This document shows, one piece after another, positions 17,937 through 27,407 of a stretch of DNA of 64,000 bases. Each line of letters starts with the position of its first letter. The first letter of the stretch is position 1. Below the pieces are notes generated by a model. It did no database searches. It saw only the letters and a program-made list of their open reading frames with translations, and was not told the origin of the DNA. This DNA comes from Terriglobia bacterium (GTDB lineage: Bacteria > Acidobacteriota > Terriglobia > Terriglobales > Acidobacteriaceae), in the NCBI GenBank assembly GCA_020073465.1, contig JAIQFC010000013.1, positions 62,001 to 126,000 on the forward strand, written 5' to 3'. The translations under genes and the position numbers were made by a program.

Positions 17937-19640
17937 TCAATCGGGTGGACGACTCGCGTCCCAGTAGGATTTCAGCTCCGGCCTCTGGTCGTCGCCGTTC
18001 AGTCGCCACGCCCGGCGATCTTTGAAATAATTCAGCAATTCCTGGTTCGCCGCCTCGCCCATGTCGCGGCCCCACACTACCTTGGAATTGTCGATATCCG
18101 CAGCATTCCACACCCACTCCCAATCGACGTCATGGTGCGGCCCGTAGCCCACAACCACCAGATGTCTGCCCGGCATCTGCGCCAGCTTGCGTATGATCCT
18201 TACACGTTCGAGATTTCCACGCGGCCAGGCCGGTTCGATTGGCGCGTGCACAAGAACGGCTGTAACGCGCAACAGGATCAGAGAGCACGCGACCAGGGGG
18301 AGGATGGAAACGATTGCTGTACCCAGAGGACGGTCCCGGCAGCGCCAAAGGCACAGGTGGCGCATGCCCTGAGTGATCACCAGGTACAAGACCGCGGTCG
18401 CCGGAGCGAAATAGTGAGGTAGAGTCCACGTCTGCACCGAGAATCCCAATACCAGGCAAGCGAGGCACAGCGCAGGCAGCCGCAGTTTACGGTCTCGAGT
18501 TGCCCATGGCAGGACAAGCAGAGGAAGTGTCAGAGCCGGTCCTACGTAGAACTGCCACCATTGCTGGATCTTCACGCCACAGCTTTTCAGGAAACCACTA
18601 GGAGTGCGACTTTCTTCGAAGCGGCTCAGCTCCCAGCGATAGAAGGACCGGAAGACTTCGTGATGATACGTGGGTTCCGGTTTTGGTGTCTGCCAGAGGA
18701 AGTAAGGCGCGGTCGCATAGGTTGCCCGGTTAACCTGATAGGTCATGCGTACGGGATTTCCAGTTGCGCGATAGTAGTAATAAGAGGTCGCCAAGCCGCC
18801 CAATGCCAGCAGCAGCGCAAGCGGCAGTACGATCTGAGAAAGCGAAACGCGCAACTGAGGGCGCTTCCTGCCTGTCAGCCAGATCACCAGCACAACGGCA
18901 AACGGCACGCTGTACACCAGACCTTCATACGGACGGCTGTTCGCAAGAAGGATCAGACCTGACGCCATCAGAATGGCATACAGAGCCCGCGGCCTGTGAC
19001 GCATTCGCGGCAATGCACCCAATACGAGCGCGCCACCCAAGGCTGCGACTGAGGCGGACCAATAGCTGTTCATCCAGTAGCTCAGGATTCCCAAGCGCAA
19101 TGCCGCCAGCGAACTGCCGAAGAGAGCCCATCCCGGGGGAAGCCACCCCTGCAGCGCCCAGCACAGCGACGCACACATCAAGCCTGTGATCAACCACTGC
19201 CCGATCCATGAATGCCCCAGCAGTTGACCGGCGGCCAGCACTAATCCTTGTGCCGGCGGGTACATCGACATGTAGGTGGGCTGCTGGATGATGTGGAAGC
19301 TTTCGAAGTGGATCCACATCGGGTGTGTGGGATTGGTCAGCCGTCCGTGGGCGAAGGTGTCAGCGGCAAGCAGGAAGCTGAACTCGTCATTCCAGTGCGG
19401 CGCGGGAATACCGAGGACAGGTATCAAGACCGCCCGCAGCACAAGCACGGACAGACCGACGGACGTTACCGCCAGGCTACGGCGACGCGCGAGTTGACGG
19501 AACCAGTTGGTGAGGAATGCGAACGGCCGACTGCCGCTCGAGTGCACTCGCGTGAGGGAAACAATCAGTGCACCCGCCAGCAGAGCCGCCTCGCACAGAG
19601 TGAGTATCCAGGGCGCGAGGCGGACGTAGATTGCGTGCAT
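17937..19640 (-). CDS. GT-C superfamily glycosyltransferase-like membrane protein
   Basis: A 567-residue polytopic protein with about eleven helices. The segment HWNDEFSF in the first large loop has the acidic NDE pattern used by GT-C enzymes to bind metal and a lipid-phosphate sugar donor. The C-terminal ~110 residues are soluble and presumably extracytoplasmic. I placed the start at the ATG at 19640, just before the first hydrophobic helix; a GTG at 19703 would add 21 residues. It may be co-transcribed with the downstream GT87-like gene. Acceptor and sugar are unknown. Confidence 0.65.
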   Translation of the reverse strand: MHAIYVRLAPWILTLCEAALLAGALIVSLTRVHSSGSRPFAFLTNWFRQLARRRSLAVTSVGLSVLVLRAVLIPVLGIPAPHWNDEFSFLLAADTFAHGRLTNPTHPMWIHFESFHIIQQPTYMSMYPPAQGLVLAAGQLLGHSWIGQWLITGLMCASLCWALQGWLPPGWALFGSSLAALRLGILSYWMNSYWSASVAALGGALVLGALPRMRHRPRALYAILMASGLILLANSRPYEGLVYSVPFAVVLVIWLTGRKRPQLRVSLSQIVLPLALLLALGGLATSYYYYRATGNPVRMTYQVNRATYATAPYFLWQTPKPEPTYHHEVFRSFYRWELSRFEESRTPSGFLKSCGVKIQQWWQFYVGPALTLPLLVLPWATRDRKLRLPALCLACLVLGFSVQTWTLPHYFAPATAVLYLVITQGMRHLCLWRCRDRPLGTAIVSILPLVACSLILLRVTAVLVHAPIEPAWPRGNLERVRIIRKLAQMPGRHLVVVGYGPHHDVDWEWVWNAADIDNSKVVWGRDMGEAANQELLNYFKDRRAWRLNGDDQRPELKSYWDASRPPD

Positions 19641-19732
19641 TGAATTGCTGGGAAGCGTTGTGTAGTCTGCTTCCCGAAACAGCTCCGAAGCAACCGGACC
19701 CACTCACGCGGCCGGCACAACATGAGTGCTAT

Positions 19733-20797
19733 TCAGGCCGGCTCTTTATCGGCCACTTCCTCGAATAGCCCGTCCACGATCTGGATCATCTCGTTGTCGA
19801 CCGTGCGATTACGGGCAATCGCTTCCTTTAGAGGGATGGAAACGATCTTGTTGGAGCGCAAGGCAGCCATCGAGCCGAATTCTTCCCGGTGGACCATGTC
19901 GATAGCGCCCAGTCCGTAGCGCGTCGCCAGTACCCGGTCGAAGGCGCTTGGAGAACCGCCGCGCTGAATATGCCCCAGCACCACCGCGCGCGTTTCAAAT
20001 CCAGTGCGCTTTTCGATCTCGCGGGCAAGAATGTTGGCGATCCCGCCCAGCTTGATGTGACCAAACTCGTCCTTCCCCATGTCCTGCAACACCGGAGACC
20101 CGCTGCTGTTTTCGGATGAGAACTTCGCGCCCTCGGCTACGACAACAATGGAAAAATAGCGCCCGCGCTCATGCCGCTGCCGGATGGATTCGGCCACCTT
20201 GTCGACATCGAATGGCCGCTCGGGAATGAGGATCACGTCGGCGCCCCCGGCAATCCCGCTGTACATCGCGATCCAGCCCGCATCGCGTCCCATCACTTCA
20301 ACCACCATCACACGATTGTGGGCCTCGGCTGTGGTATGGACGCGGTCAATCGCCTCACAGACGACGTTGCAGGCCGTGTCAAAGCCAAAGGTGTAGTCGG
20401 TGCCTCCCAGGTCGTTGTCGATGGTCTTGGGAACCCCAATGACCTTAATGCCTCTCTCGTGCAGTTTCTGCGCGACGGATAACGTATCGTCACCCCCAAT
20501 GGCGATCAACGCGTCGATCTTGTGCTTGGCCAAGGTGGAGATGCAGCGGTCAACCCCATCCGGACGCTTCGAAGGATTCGTGCGCGAGGTGCGCAGAATG
20601 GTTCCGCCGCGAGGCAAAATCCCGCTCACTGCTTCGAGATCAAGCGGCATGCTCTTGTCTTCCACCAACCCACGCCAGCCTTCGAGAAAACCGACGAATT
20701 CGTCATGATAGTGGAACACTCCTTTGCGCACCACGGCGCGGATCACGGCGTTCAAGCCCGGACAATCGCCTCCCCCGGTTAACATGCCAATCTTCAT
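19733..20797 (-). CDS. pfkA: 6-phosphofructokinase, pyrophosphate-type residues
   Basis: A 354-residue phosphofructokinase. TGGGDCPG at 7-14 is the phosphate loop, and PKTIDND at 123-129 is the fructose-6-phosphate catalytic segment. At the two positions that discriminate phosphoryl donors it has Asp104 (in GGDDT) and Lys124, where ATP-dependent E. coli PfkA has Gly at both. Asp104/Lys124 is the pattern of PPi-dependent enzymes, so this may be a reversible PPi-PFK used in glycolysis and gluconeogenesis. The start has a good ribosome site (AGGAG, 7-nt spacing). Confidence 0.9.
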   Translation of the reverse strand: MKIGMLTGGGDCPGLNAVIRAVVRKGVFHYHDEFVGFLEGWRGLVEDKSMPLDLEAVSGILPRGGTILRTSRTNPSKRPDGVDRCISTLAKHKIDALIAIGGDDTLSVAQKLHERGIKVIGVPKTIDNDLGGTDYTFGFDTACNVVCEAIDRVHTTAEAHNRVMVVEVMGRDAGWIAMYSGIAGGADVILIPERPFDVDKVAESIRQRHERGRYFSIVVVAEGAKFSSENSSGSPVLQDMGKDEFGHIKLGGIANILAREIEKRTGFETRAVVLGHIQRGGSPSAFDRVLATRYGLGAIDMVHREEFGSMAALRSNKIVSIPLKEAIARNRTVDNEMIQIVDGLFEEVADKEPA

Positions 20798-21483
20798 GCG
20801 CTGCTCCTGTAAAATTCAATCCTTGTTGCAGGGATGAATCGGGTACAACAATCCTTGGAATGCACCCCGGGCCCTGGGGCAAAAGGTCAAGGAGCCCAAA
20901 GGTAGGGTTGGCAGTCGTTCGGAACGAATAGATTATCACCAAATCAGGAGCCGCCGAAACCGTGGTGTCGATCTAAGCAACCGAACCGTAAATTCAAAAT
21001 TCTTATAGGAACGATTCGAAAACTCAGCGAAGAATTCGTTGGCTACACCCGCCCCGGGAGTTTACCCGAGGCTCCGCCCATCTGGAATTGGAGGCTTGCT
21101 CGGCTCGGCAGGGGGCTGTCGTCAGTATCGCTGAGTGCGGTCCACAAGCTGCAATCGGAGACACACATCCGTTGGCGGAAAGCAGTTCACCTTGCTGACG
21201 ATGCGATTTTGCCTCATGCCAAAGCGAGGAAAACGCACCGGGCAGACCTCGGCGGCTAAGGCTTTTGGTTTCAGGTTGTTGACGTGAGTATCCAAACCGA
21301 TGCGAGAGGTTCGGCTGTCGGGTGCGTGGAATGCCGCACTCGACACCACGTGGCCGCCCAGTAATCTAGTTCCCTGGGTGCGGATAACCCCGATCAAGCC
21401 TCCATGCGTCTAACTGATGGGACGAAGTTTGGGGCTTTGGTGTGTAAGGACGGGGCGTATAATCAGCTTAAGGGAGTTTCTCT
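20798..21483. other. 686-nt gap with no supported gene
   Basis: The gap lies between divergent pfkA and the M48 protease gene. A 91-codon frame on the minus strand (21122-21397) has no recognisable motif and an unremarkable composition, so I do not call it a gene. The segment 21091-21120 resembles a worn copy of the GGACAGCC/GGCTGTC palindrome family described at 22609. The right end holds a promoter-like site. The remainder could hide a small RNA, but I see no convincing structure. Confidence 0.35.
21458..21475 (+). promoter_or_regulatory. Likely promoter -10 and ribosome site of the M48 protease gene
   Basis: A perfect TATAAT hexamer lies at 21458-21463, with an imperfect TTGGTG about 15 nt upstream as a possible -35. 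AGGGAG at 21471-21476 is a good ribosome site 8 nt from the ATG at 21484. The -10 is only about 20 nt from the start codon, so the 5' leader would be very short. Confidence 0.4.
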
Positions 21484-22587
21484 ATGAGATCTAGATGGCT
21501 GGCAATCGCGGTGGCGATGGCGGCGTTCAGTGCAGTGCCTTGGACGCAGGCACAGGTTTCGGATCAGGATAAGGATCAGCCCAAGTCGGGCGATGTGCAA
21601 AACGCTCCTGCCCAAAAGCCCGCGGCGCTGCCGACTGCGGACGACAGCCAGGTCAAGCACGATGGCGGCAAGACCGACGTCGATGCGGTCGGGAACCGCA
21701 ATGTGGGGTGCGGCCGGGGTCTTGGCAACTGGTACACCGTCGAGGGCCAGGTAGCTCGCGGACGGGTGTATGCCCAGCAGATTGAATCGCAAGTCAAGCT
21801 GGTTAACGATCCAGTGGTCACGGAGTACGTGAACCGCATCGGGCAGAACCTCGTGCGCAACTCGGACGCGCAGGTGCCCTTCACCATCAAGGTAATCGAT
21901 TCCGACGTAGTCAACGCCATGGCATTGCCGGGCGGATTCTTCTACGTCAACTCGGGGTTGGTCCTGGCGGCGGACGAAGAAGCTGAGGTGGCGGGCGTCA
22001 TGGCGCATGAGATTGCCCATGTCGCGGCCTGCCACTACGGCCGCGAAGCGACTCGCCTCAACCTGCTGCAGCTGGCTTCGATCCCGGCCATCTTCATGGG
22101 CGGCGCGATCGGCTACGGGGTGTATGAGGGCATGGGCCTCGGCATTCCCCTGACTTTCTTGCATTTCTCGCGTGGCTTCGAGGCGGAGGCGGATTACCTC
22201 GGCGTCGAATACATGTACCGTGCCGGGTATGACCCGTCGGCATTTGTCTCCTTCTTCGAGAAGATTCAGGCGATGGAGAAGAAGAAGCCGGGAACGCTGT
22301 CGAAGGCGTTTGATACGCATCCCCAGACTCCGGATCGCATCGAGAAGACACAGGCCGAGATTCGAAAGATTCTTCCTGCCAAGCAGCAGTATGTCGTGAC
22401 AACCTCGGAGTTCGATGAGGTGAAGGCGCGGCTGGCGGCGATCGAGAACAAGCACAAGTTGCTGGACGAGAAGGATGCGAACAAGCCCAGCTTGCGGCGG
22501 ACTTCAACCGGCAGCGACAAGGACAAGACCGGCGACAACAAGGACGATGATCGTCCGACCCTGAAGCGGCGGGATGACTCGAACTAG
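21484..22587 (+). CDS. M48 family zinc metalloprotease, secreted/periplasmic
   Basis: A 367-residue protein with an N-terminal signal peptide (cleavage likely after the AQA at about residue 24). The zinc-binding HEIAH is at 175-179 with Glu176 as catalytic base, and the third ligand is Glu233 in EAEAD. It resembles the BepA/YfgC class that degrades or matures outer-membrane proteins, although the usual TPR domain is missing. The last ~70 residues are charged and probably disordered. A strong terminator follows the gene. Confidence 0.88.
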   Translation: MRSRWLAIAVAMAAFSAVPWTQAQVSDQDKDQPKSGDVQNAPAQKPAALPTADDSQVKHDGGKTDVDAVGNRNVGCGRGLGNWYTVEGQVARGRVYAQQIESQVKLVNDPVVTEYVNRIGQNLVRNSDAQVPFTIKVIDSDVVNAMALPGGFFYVNSGLVLAADEEAEVAGVMAHEIAHVAACHYGREATRLNLLQLASIPAIFMGGAIGYGVYEGMGLGIPLTFLHFSRGFEAEADYLGVEYMYRAGYDPSAFVSFFEKIQAMEKKKPGTLSKAFDTHPQTPDRIEKTQAEIRKILPAKQQYVVTTSEFDEVKARLAAIENKHKLLDEKDANKPSLRRTSTGSDKDKTGDNKDDDRPTLKRRDDSN

Positions 22588-22608
22588 CTAAGAATCGTCG
22601 TGGTTGCG

Positions 22609-22660
22609 GCCGGGCTTTGCTCCGGCCGGACAGCCGAGGCGGCTGTCTCTACGTGACTCT
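22609..22660. repeat. Palindromic repeat, family B, intergenic copy
   Basis: The core is GACAGCC (22629-22635), five nucleotides, then GGCTGTC (22641-22647), a perfect inverted repeat preceded by a GC-rich GGGCTTTGCTCCGGCC segment. Related copies are at 35190-35245 and 39147-39186. The copy sits between the M48 gene stop and its terminator. Confidence 0.6.
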
Positions 22661-22662
22661 CA

Positions 22663-22691
22663 CCGGCGGCTACGGCCGCCGGTTCTTTTTT
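22663..22691 (+). terminator. Rho-independent terminator of the M48 gene
   Basis: A perfect 8-bp stem CCGGCGGC/GCCGCCGG closes on a TACG loop (UNCG-type tetraloop, very stable in RNA) and is followed by a run of T at 22686-22691 after GGTTC. This is a classic intrinsic terminator for the plus-strand gene ending at 22587. Confidence 0.85.
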
Positions 22692-22702
22692 GCGCGGCAA
22701 TT

Positions 22703-23431
22703 CTATTTCAGATTGAAAACGGCGTTCACGTGCGCGGTCACGGTCACAGTTTGTGGAGTGAACTCTTCCGTGGGCGGAGGAGCGGCGGCGGCGCTGGCCA
22801 TCGCCATGGGGCGCGCCATGCGGGCCATCATGGGGCGAGGGTTCTCGAATGTATCGACCGAAGCGTAGGAAAGATCTCCAATAGCTCGGCCGCTGGCCCG
22901 AGCGAGGGCGTCGGCAGAGTTGCGGGCGCGACGGAACGCATCTTCAACCGCTTTGTTCTTGGCGTCGTCGATGGTTTCGAGCGTGTAGTTCAGGGATTGG
23001 CTCTCGCTCACGTTGGCTTCGGCCAGTTGTTGGGTGATGGGGCCGATCTTGGAGAAGTCCTTCAACTTCAGGGTTACGTCGGTGGTGACGCGGTAGCCGA
23101 TCACTCTTTGCTGCTTTGAAGGCCGGTAGTCGTAGACGGGCTGGACGGAGAGGAATCCGAGGTTGGCAGCTTTGGGATCGATGCCATTAGTGCGAAGGAC
23201 TTGGCGGACTTGTTCGACTTCCTTCGCGGCATGCTGGTAGGCGGCTTGAGAGGTATCTTCCTGGACGGAGACATTGAACTGGATCACAGCCGTGTCGGGA
23301 GCGGATTCGAATTTGCCGTCGGCGCCGACATAGACCGTGTTGGGCTGAGCAGTAACGGCAGGATGCTCCTGGGCGGTGAGGGGTGTGGTTGCCAGGAGCA
23401 AGGTCACTAGAGAGAATAACGAAAATTTCAT
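22703..23431 (-). CDS. SIMPL domain (DUF541) secreted protein
   Basis: A 242-residue exported protein with a signal peptide ending near the AQE at residue ~20 and a SIMPL/DUF541 domain that makes up most of the mature chain. Bacterial members are periplasmic or surface proteins linked to oxidative-stress tolerance and oligomer formation, with no known enzyme activity. The ATG at 23431 has a good ribosome site (GGAGG, 6-nt spacing), better than the GTG at 23443. A Met/Ala/Pro-rich hinge near 195-215 is unusual. Confidence 0.85.
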   Translation of the reverse strand: MKFSLFSLVTLLLATTPLTAQEHPAVTAQPNTVYVGADGKFESAPDTAVIQFNVSVQEDTSQAAYQHAAKEVEQVRQVLRTNGIDPKAANLGFLSVQPVYDYRPSKQQRVIGYRVTTDVTLKLKDFSKIGPITQQLAEANVSESQSLNYTLETIDDAKNKAVEDAFRRARNSADALARASGRAIGDLSYASVDTFENPRPMMARMARPMAMASAAAAPPPTEEFTPQTVTVTAHVNAVFNLK

Positions 23432-23574
23432 GACGGCCTCCACGACAAGCTAATTATCCGCTACAGGAAGTTGTTTCCCAAACGGAACGTTCCTCTGGAG
23501 AACGATTGGTGGGGGAGATCTTGCCGGGGACCGCTGGGATGGGAGAGGTCGAGCACGGCGGGAAGGGAAGAAAT

Positions 23575-23609
23575 CCCCACCCTTCCGCAGACGGCACGAA
23601 AGGGTGGGG
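23575..23609. repeat. Palindromic repeat, family A, intergenic copy
   Basis: CCCCACCCTT (23575-23584) and AAGGGTGGGG (23600-23609) form a perfect 10-bp inverted repeat around a 15-nt loop. It lies just beyond the 3' end of the secreted Gly-rich protein gene. Related copies are at 34193-34228 and 36946-36981. Confidence 0.7.
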
Positions 23610-23622
23610 CAACCGCAATTCT

Positions 23623-24252
23623 TCAGCGTAGTTGGAGGTTGCGGTCGAGGCGAATCTCGAGAGCGGTGCCTTTGTCCAGAAGCAAGTCATGGCCGGATTC
23701 GTAGGCGCTGAAGGCACCGTTGGCTGCGCCGGAACCCGCGCCCGAAGCGGCTCCGCGCTTGCCGCCATTGTGGGCGCCCTGCGCGGCACCTTCTCCCGCT
23801 CCTACCACAACTGCTTCGGCGATCTGCTCCTTGCTCATGCCCTTGCGGCCGATTTCACCTTCTTCACCGGTTTGCTGCAGGCCGTGCTCGCCGGGTACAC
23901 CGGTGACCGTTGCGATAAGAGGCACCCAGCCGCGTTGCGTTTCAATCTCGTCGAAACTCAGCAAGAGGCGAGTGTGGAGGCCAGGCTGCACTGCACTGAT
24001 GTGACCTTTGATCTTTCTGCCTGCTTCGAGGGTCCGGCCGTCTGCGGTCGAGAGCGGCTCGGCAAGGCGAGCATGGAAGTGATCGCCGGCCTGGGCTCTT
24101 CTGGTGTCAAGGCGGTCCGTGAGCTGGATGAGTACGATGGTGCCCTGGGGTACGGCGTTCGGCGGAGATGAAGGCTGGTCCTGGGCAAACAGAGCGTACG
24201 TGGTGAATGCCAAGACAGCGGGCAGGGAAGCGCGAATGATCCGTGTGAACAT
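23623..24252 (-). CDS. Secreted protein with Gly/Ala-rich C-terminal segment, function unknown
   Basis: A 209-residue protein with a signal peptide (cleavage near AQD, residue ~25), a beta-rich central domain (residues ~38-115) and a Gly/Ala-rich stretch (~150-185) before a final hydrophobic-charged beta strand (EIRLDRNLQL). The central part has the look of TrbI/SH3-like surface domains in which a hydrophobic residue alternates with polar ones, but I cannot assign it. It may be a structural envelope protein. Its upstream region carries no obvious operator. Confidence 0.6.
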   Translation of the reverse strand: MFTRIIRASLPAVLAFTTYALFAQDQPSSPPNAVPQGTIVLIQLTDRLDTRRAQAGDHFHARLAEPLSTADGRTLEAGRKIKGHISAVQPGLHTRLLLSFDEIETQRGWVPLIATVTGVPGEHGLQQTGEEGEIGRKGMSKEQIAEAVVVGAGEGAAQGAHNGGKRGAASGAGSGAANGAFSAYESGHDLLLDKGTALEIRLDRNLQLR

Positions 24253-24393
24253 AGGTATCCCCCGGGTGTCGATATGGTGGTTGGATGGGTTCGGGAGAGA
24301 ATTCGATGCCTCAACGAATCGCGATTCTGGCGTGGTGGCGCCGACATACGGGGCGCTGCGGGTCGGAGCACAAAGCCACCCGTACCCAACGAG

Positions 24394-26046
24394 CTACTTC
24401 GTAGATTGAGGGCTGGGACCGGCGACCGCGAGGGCGTCTGCCGGGAGTTGGTTGGAGCGGGGGGTGTCGGGAGTCGCGGAGTTTGGGGTGGTCCTGGCGG
24501 CGGGCACCATTCCAACCGCACGGTTCTTGCCCGACCGCTTGGCTTGGCGGAGGCCCTGGTCAGCGAGACTCAGAACTTCGTCGTAGTCGATGGCTTCCGG
24601 ATCCTTGGGCAGCCAGGGGAATGCGGCCCAGCCGATGGAACAGGTGCGGTAGATGGTTTCATCCGGCTGGTACAGGACGAAGGGCGTGTCGGCGACGGCA
24701 GCGAGCACACGGGCAGCGAGAATCGTGGCGTCGCGGCGGTCGGTGTAGCGCGAGACGATTAAGAATTCTTCGCCGCCCCAGCGAACCAGGACATCAGAGA
24801 GCCGGACGCACAAGCTGATCCTCCGCGACATTTCGACGAGGACGCGGTCGCCGGCGTCGTGGCCGAAGCGGTCGTTGATCTCCTTGAAGTTGTCGGCATC
24901 AATCAAATAGAAGACCAGGTCGCGCGTGCGTGGGTCGTGGCTGTCGGCGTAGGAGCGCAGTGTCTGGCTGATGTCGGCTGCGATGCTGGCCGAGAAGTAG
25001 CGTCGATTACGGATGCCGGTCAGCGGATCGGTGAGCGAGGCCTCTTCAAGTACCGTGTTGGCGCGCTTCAATTCCTGGTTGAAGCGATGATGCTTGAGGA
25101 AGATCAGCAGTGCCATGACGAACATGGTGGCTAGCGTCGCAATGATGCGGAAGCGCTCCACCACTGGTGATGCGTCGCGGCCGAGCAGGGCTGACAGGGC
25201 CATTACGGGCAGCGAAAGCACTGCCACCATGGCGAGAGTCGCCATCCATGAGCCGTATGCTTCGTCGCCGCGGGTTTCGTCGGTGGGCGAGAGTCCGCGT
25301 CCCGACAACGCAACAGCGGTGAAGGCTGCGAACGATGCGGTGTAGGGAACGTCGTACCAGCTACCGGTAAAGTAGCGATCCTTTTCAATGGCCTGGTTGA
25401 GGACGTAGAAAGCGACTCCATTGAACACTGCGACCGCAAAGAAGCGCGCGTAGAAGGCGCGCCAGGCTCCGGAACTGGTGCGCCAGAAGACGGCGAGCAC
25501 GGAAGTAAGCACTATAGAAGATGCGGTGGAGAGCAGATCCCAGTTTCGGTCGTAAGCGGCCGTGTTGGGGGAGATGTACTGCCAGCAGATGATAAAGAAG
25601 ACGTAGAGATAGAGCCACCAGAGCAACAGCAGAAGGAAATCGAGGATGCCCAGCCGGGCGGTCGATTCGGAGGGCCGAAGGTGAGGCCTCAGCAGTAGCC
25701 CGGCAAGCATGGGAACCCCGGCGAGCAGCAGGAGCACGTCCGCAGCAGACATGGGGGGCATCTTCTTTTGCAGCCCGAGATCCCAGACGATCCACACCAC
25801 TTGGTCGCCGAGCCAGAGGCCCCATCCGGCGGCTTGGAGCATCCAGAAGACACGAAAGCGGCCCTTGCTGGCGACGCCATTCAAGGCAAAAGCCAGGAGC
25901 GCGGAAAACATGAGCAGGGCGCAGACGGTGTCGCTGACTGCGACAAGAGCGAGGCCGCGCGGCAGAACAGCACACGCCAGCGTCAGCACCGCGGTGAGAA
26001 GGACAGCGGTACCCACCCAGAGTCTTGAATGGTTACGAAGGTCCAA
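24394..26046 (-). CDS. Membrane-bound diguanylate cyclase (GGDEF)
   Basis: A 550-residue protein with about nine or ten transmembrane helices in residues 1-315, then a GGDEF domain. The catalytic signature is GGEEF at 424-428, an active variant, and the RxxD inhibitory site (RLSD, 415-418) stands exactly five residues before it. It should therefore make cyclic di-GMP and be product-inhibited. The start is a TTG at 26046, before the first helix; ribosome site weak. The downstream-strand neighbour is a response regulator with a c-di-GMP phosphodiesterase-type domain. Confidence 0.88.
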   Translation of the reverse strand: MDLRNHSRLWVGTAVLLTAVLTLACAVLPRGLALVAVSDTVCALLMFSALLAFALNGVASKGRFRVFWMLQAAGWGLWLGDQVVWIVWDLGLQKKMPPMSAADVLLLLAGVPMLAGLLLRPHLRPSESTARLGILDFLLLLLWWLYLYVFFIICWQYISPNTAAYDRNWDLLSTASSIVLTSVLAVFWRTSSGAWRAFYARFFAVAVFNGVAFYVLNQAIEKDRYFTGSWYDVPYTASFAAFTAVALSGRGLSPTDETRGDEAYGSWMATLAMVAVLSLPVMALSALLGRDASPVVERFRIIATLATMFVMALLIFLKHHRFNQELKRANTVLEEASLTDPLTGIRNRRYFSASIAADISQTLRSYADSHDPRTRDLVFYLIDADNFKEINDRFGHDAGDRVLVEMSRRISLCVRLSDVLVRWGGEEFLIVSRYTDRRDATILAARVLAAVADTPFVLYQPDETIYRTCSIGWAAFPWLPKDPEAIDYDEVLSLADQGLRQAKRSGKNRAVGMVPAARTTPNSATPDTPRSNQLPADALAVAGPSPQSTK

Positions 26047-26133
26047 TTTCTGCTCTACGACTATTGTAGGGGCTTAAGCAATGTGCGCCGTAGTTACGCT
26101 AGTTACCAGGGCCCGGTCGAACTTAATTCTTAC

Positions 26134-27270
26134 CTATAGAAGCGGCGGTGTGGGGCCTGGCCCGGGGGAAGCCGAGTATCCTTTACCTTTGGGTGCAGGG
26201 GGAATCGGCGCAGGATATTCCTGGGCGCCGATGGCGCGGCGCAACTCTTCGAAGATATCGTCAGGCATCTTTTGAAAGACAGCGACAACCTCGGGATCGA
26301 ACTGACGTCCAGACCAATCTTGAATCTCTTTGCGAGCCACTGCTAGAGAACGGGCGGGGCGGTACGGGCGGTCCGAAGTGATGGCGTCCAACGTATCAGC
26401 GATGGAGAAAATCCGCGCTCCCAGAGGGATCTGTTGTCCCTTGAGGCCTCGCGGGTAACCGGTCCCATCGTACTTTTCCTGATGGGAATAGACGATTTCG
26501 GCGGCTTCCTTGAGGACTGGAATCTTCTCGACCAATTTATAGCCAAGGTAGCAGTGTTCACGCATGACCTTAATTTCGTCGGGCGTGAGCTTGTCGGGTT
26601 TGTTCAGGATGCTGTCGGGAATAGCCATCTTGCCGATGTCGTGGAGAAAGGCTCCGCGGGCGATGGTATCGATCTGCTCTTTGGGGACCCCCATCTGGCG
26701 GGCAATGGCCATGGTGAACGCAGTTACACGCCGGGAGTGGCCTTCGGTTTCGCGATCCTTGTAGTCCAGGGCTTCCCCCAACACTTCTAGGGTAATGTCG
26801 TAGGAACGTTCCAGCTCCTTAAGAGTGGCTTGCAGTTGATCGGTGCGGGCTTCGATTAGGGATTCCAGATTCGTCTGGTAGGTGCGATTTTCCAGCTTGA
26901 GGCGGCGGTTCTCCAGAGCGCGGCTGACGGTGGCCAGCAATTGTTCACGCTCAAAAGGCTTCAGCAGGTAGTCATATGCGCCGTTGCGGATGGCGGCGAG
27001 GGCTACGGAGATATCGTGCACGGCGGTAACCATCACAACCGGCATGTCGGGATACTTCTCTTTGGTGCGCTCGAGCAGGCCAATGCCGTCCAGGTCGGCC
27101 ATCATGAGGTCTGAAAGCAACAACTCGAAGGCTTCGCCAGAGGTCAAAACGGACAGCGCTTCCATGCCGGAACCCGCTTGTTTACAGGTATATCCGGCCG
27201 AGGTGAGCATGGACGCGACAATCTCGCGAATTGCCTCTTCGTCGTCGACTACGAGGATGCGATCTTGCAT
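26134..27270 (-). CDS. Response regulator with HD-GYP domain
   Basis: A 378-residue protein with an N-terminal receiver (phospho-acceptor Asp54) and a C-terminal HD-GYP domain (HDIGK near residue 205, then HQEKYDGTGYP near 265), expected to hydrolyse cyclic di-GMP. The HHE of many members is SHQE here, so activity is likely but not certain. It is 87 nt from the diguanylate cyclase gene and divergent from the large sensor kinase. ATG 27270 is preferred over TTG 27282. Confidence 0.86.
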   Translation of the reverse strand: MQDRILVVDDEEAIREIVASMLTSAGYTCKQAGSGMEALSVLTSGEAFELLLSDLMMADLDGIGLLERTKEKYPDMPVVMVTAVHDISVALAAIRNGAYDYLLKPFEREQLLATVSRALENRRLKLENRTYQTNLESLIEARTDQLQATLKELERSYDITLEVLGEALDYKDRETEGHSRRVTAFTMAIARQMGVPKEQIDTIARGAFLHDIGKMAIPDSILNKPDKLTPDEIKVMREHCYLGYKLVEKIPVLKEAAEIVYSHQEKYDGTGYPRGLKGQQIPLGARIFSIADTLDAITSDRPYRPARSLAVARKEIQDWSGRQFDPEVVAVFQKMPDDIFEELRRAIGAQEYPAPIPPAPKGKGYSASPGPGPTPPLL

Positions 27271-27407
27271 GGGGATCCCCAAAAGACTATCGGCGATTGT
27301 AACCCAACGGCGAGATGCCGAAAGTAATCATTCAGGTCCGGAAACTGCATCGAGAAAAGCCTGCGGCGTGGTATTCAGAGACGAGGAATCCCTACGTTCC
27401 CAACGCG

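Noticed and set aside
21122..21397. A 91-codon minus-strand frame in the large intergenic gap
   Set aside because: No motif, no convincing ribosome site and no neighbour support, so it is described only within the gap entry.
21463..22455. A 330-codon minus-strand frame opposite the M48 protease
   Set aside because: The plus-strand gene has a signal peptide, HEIAH, a ribosome site and a terminator; the antisense frame shows none of these.
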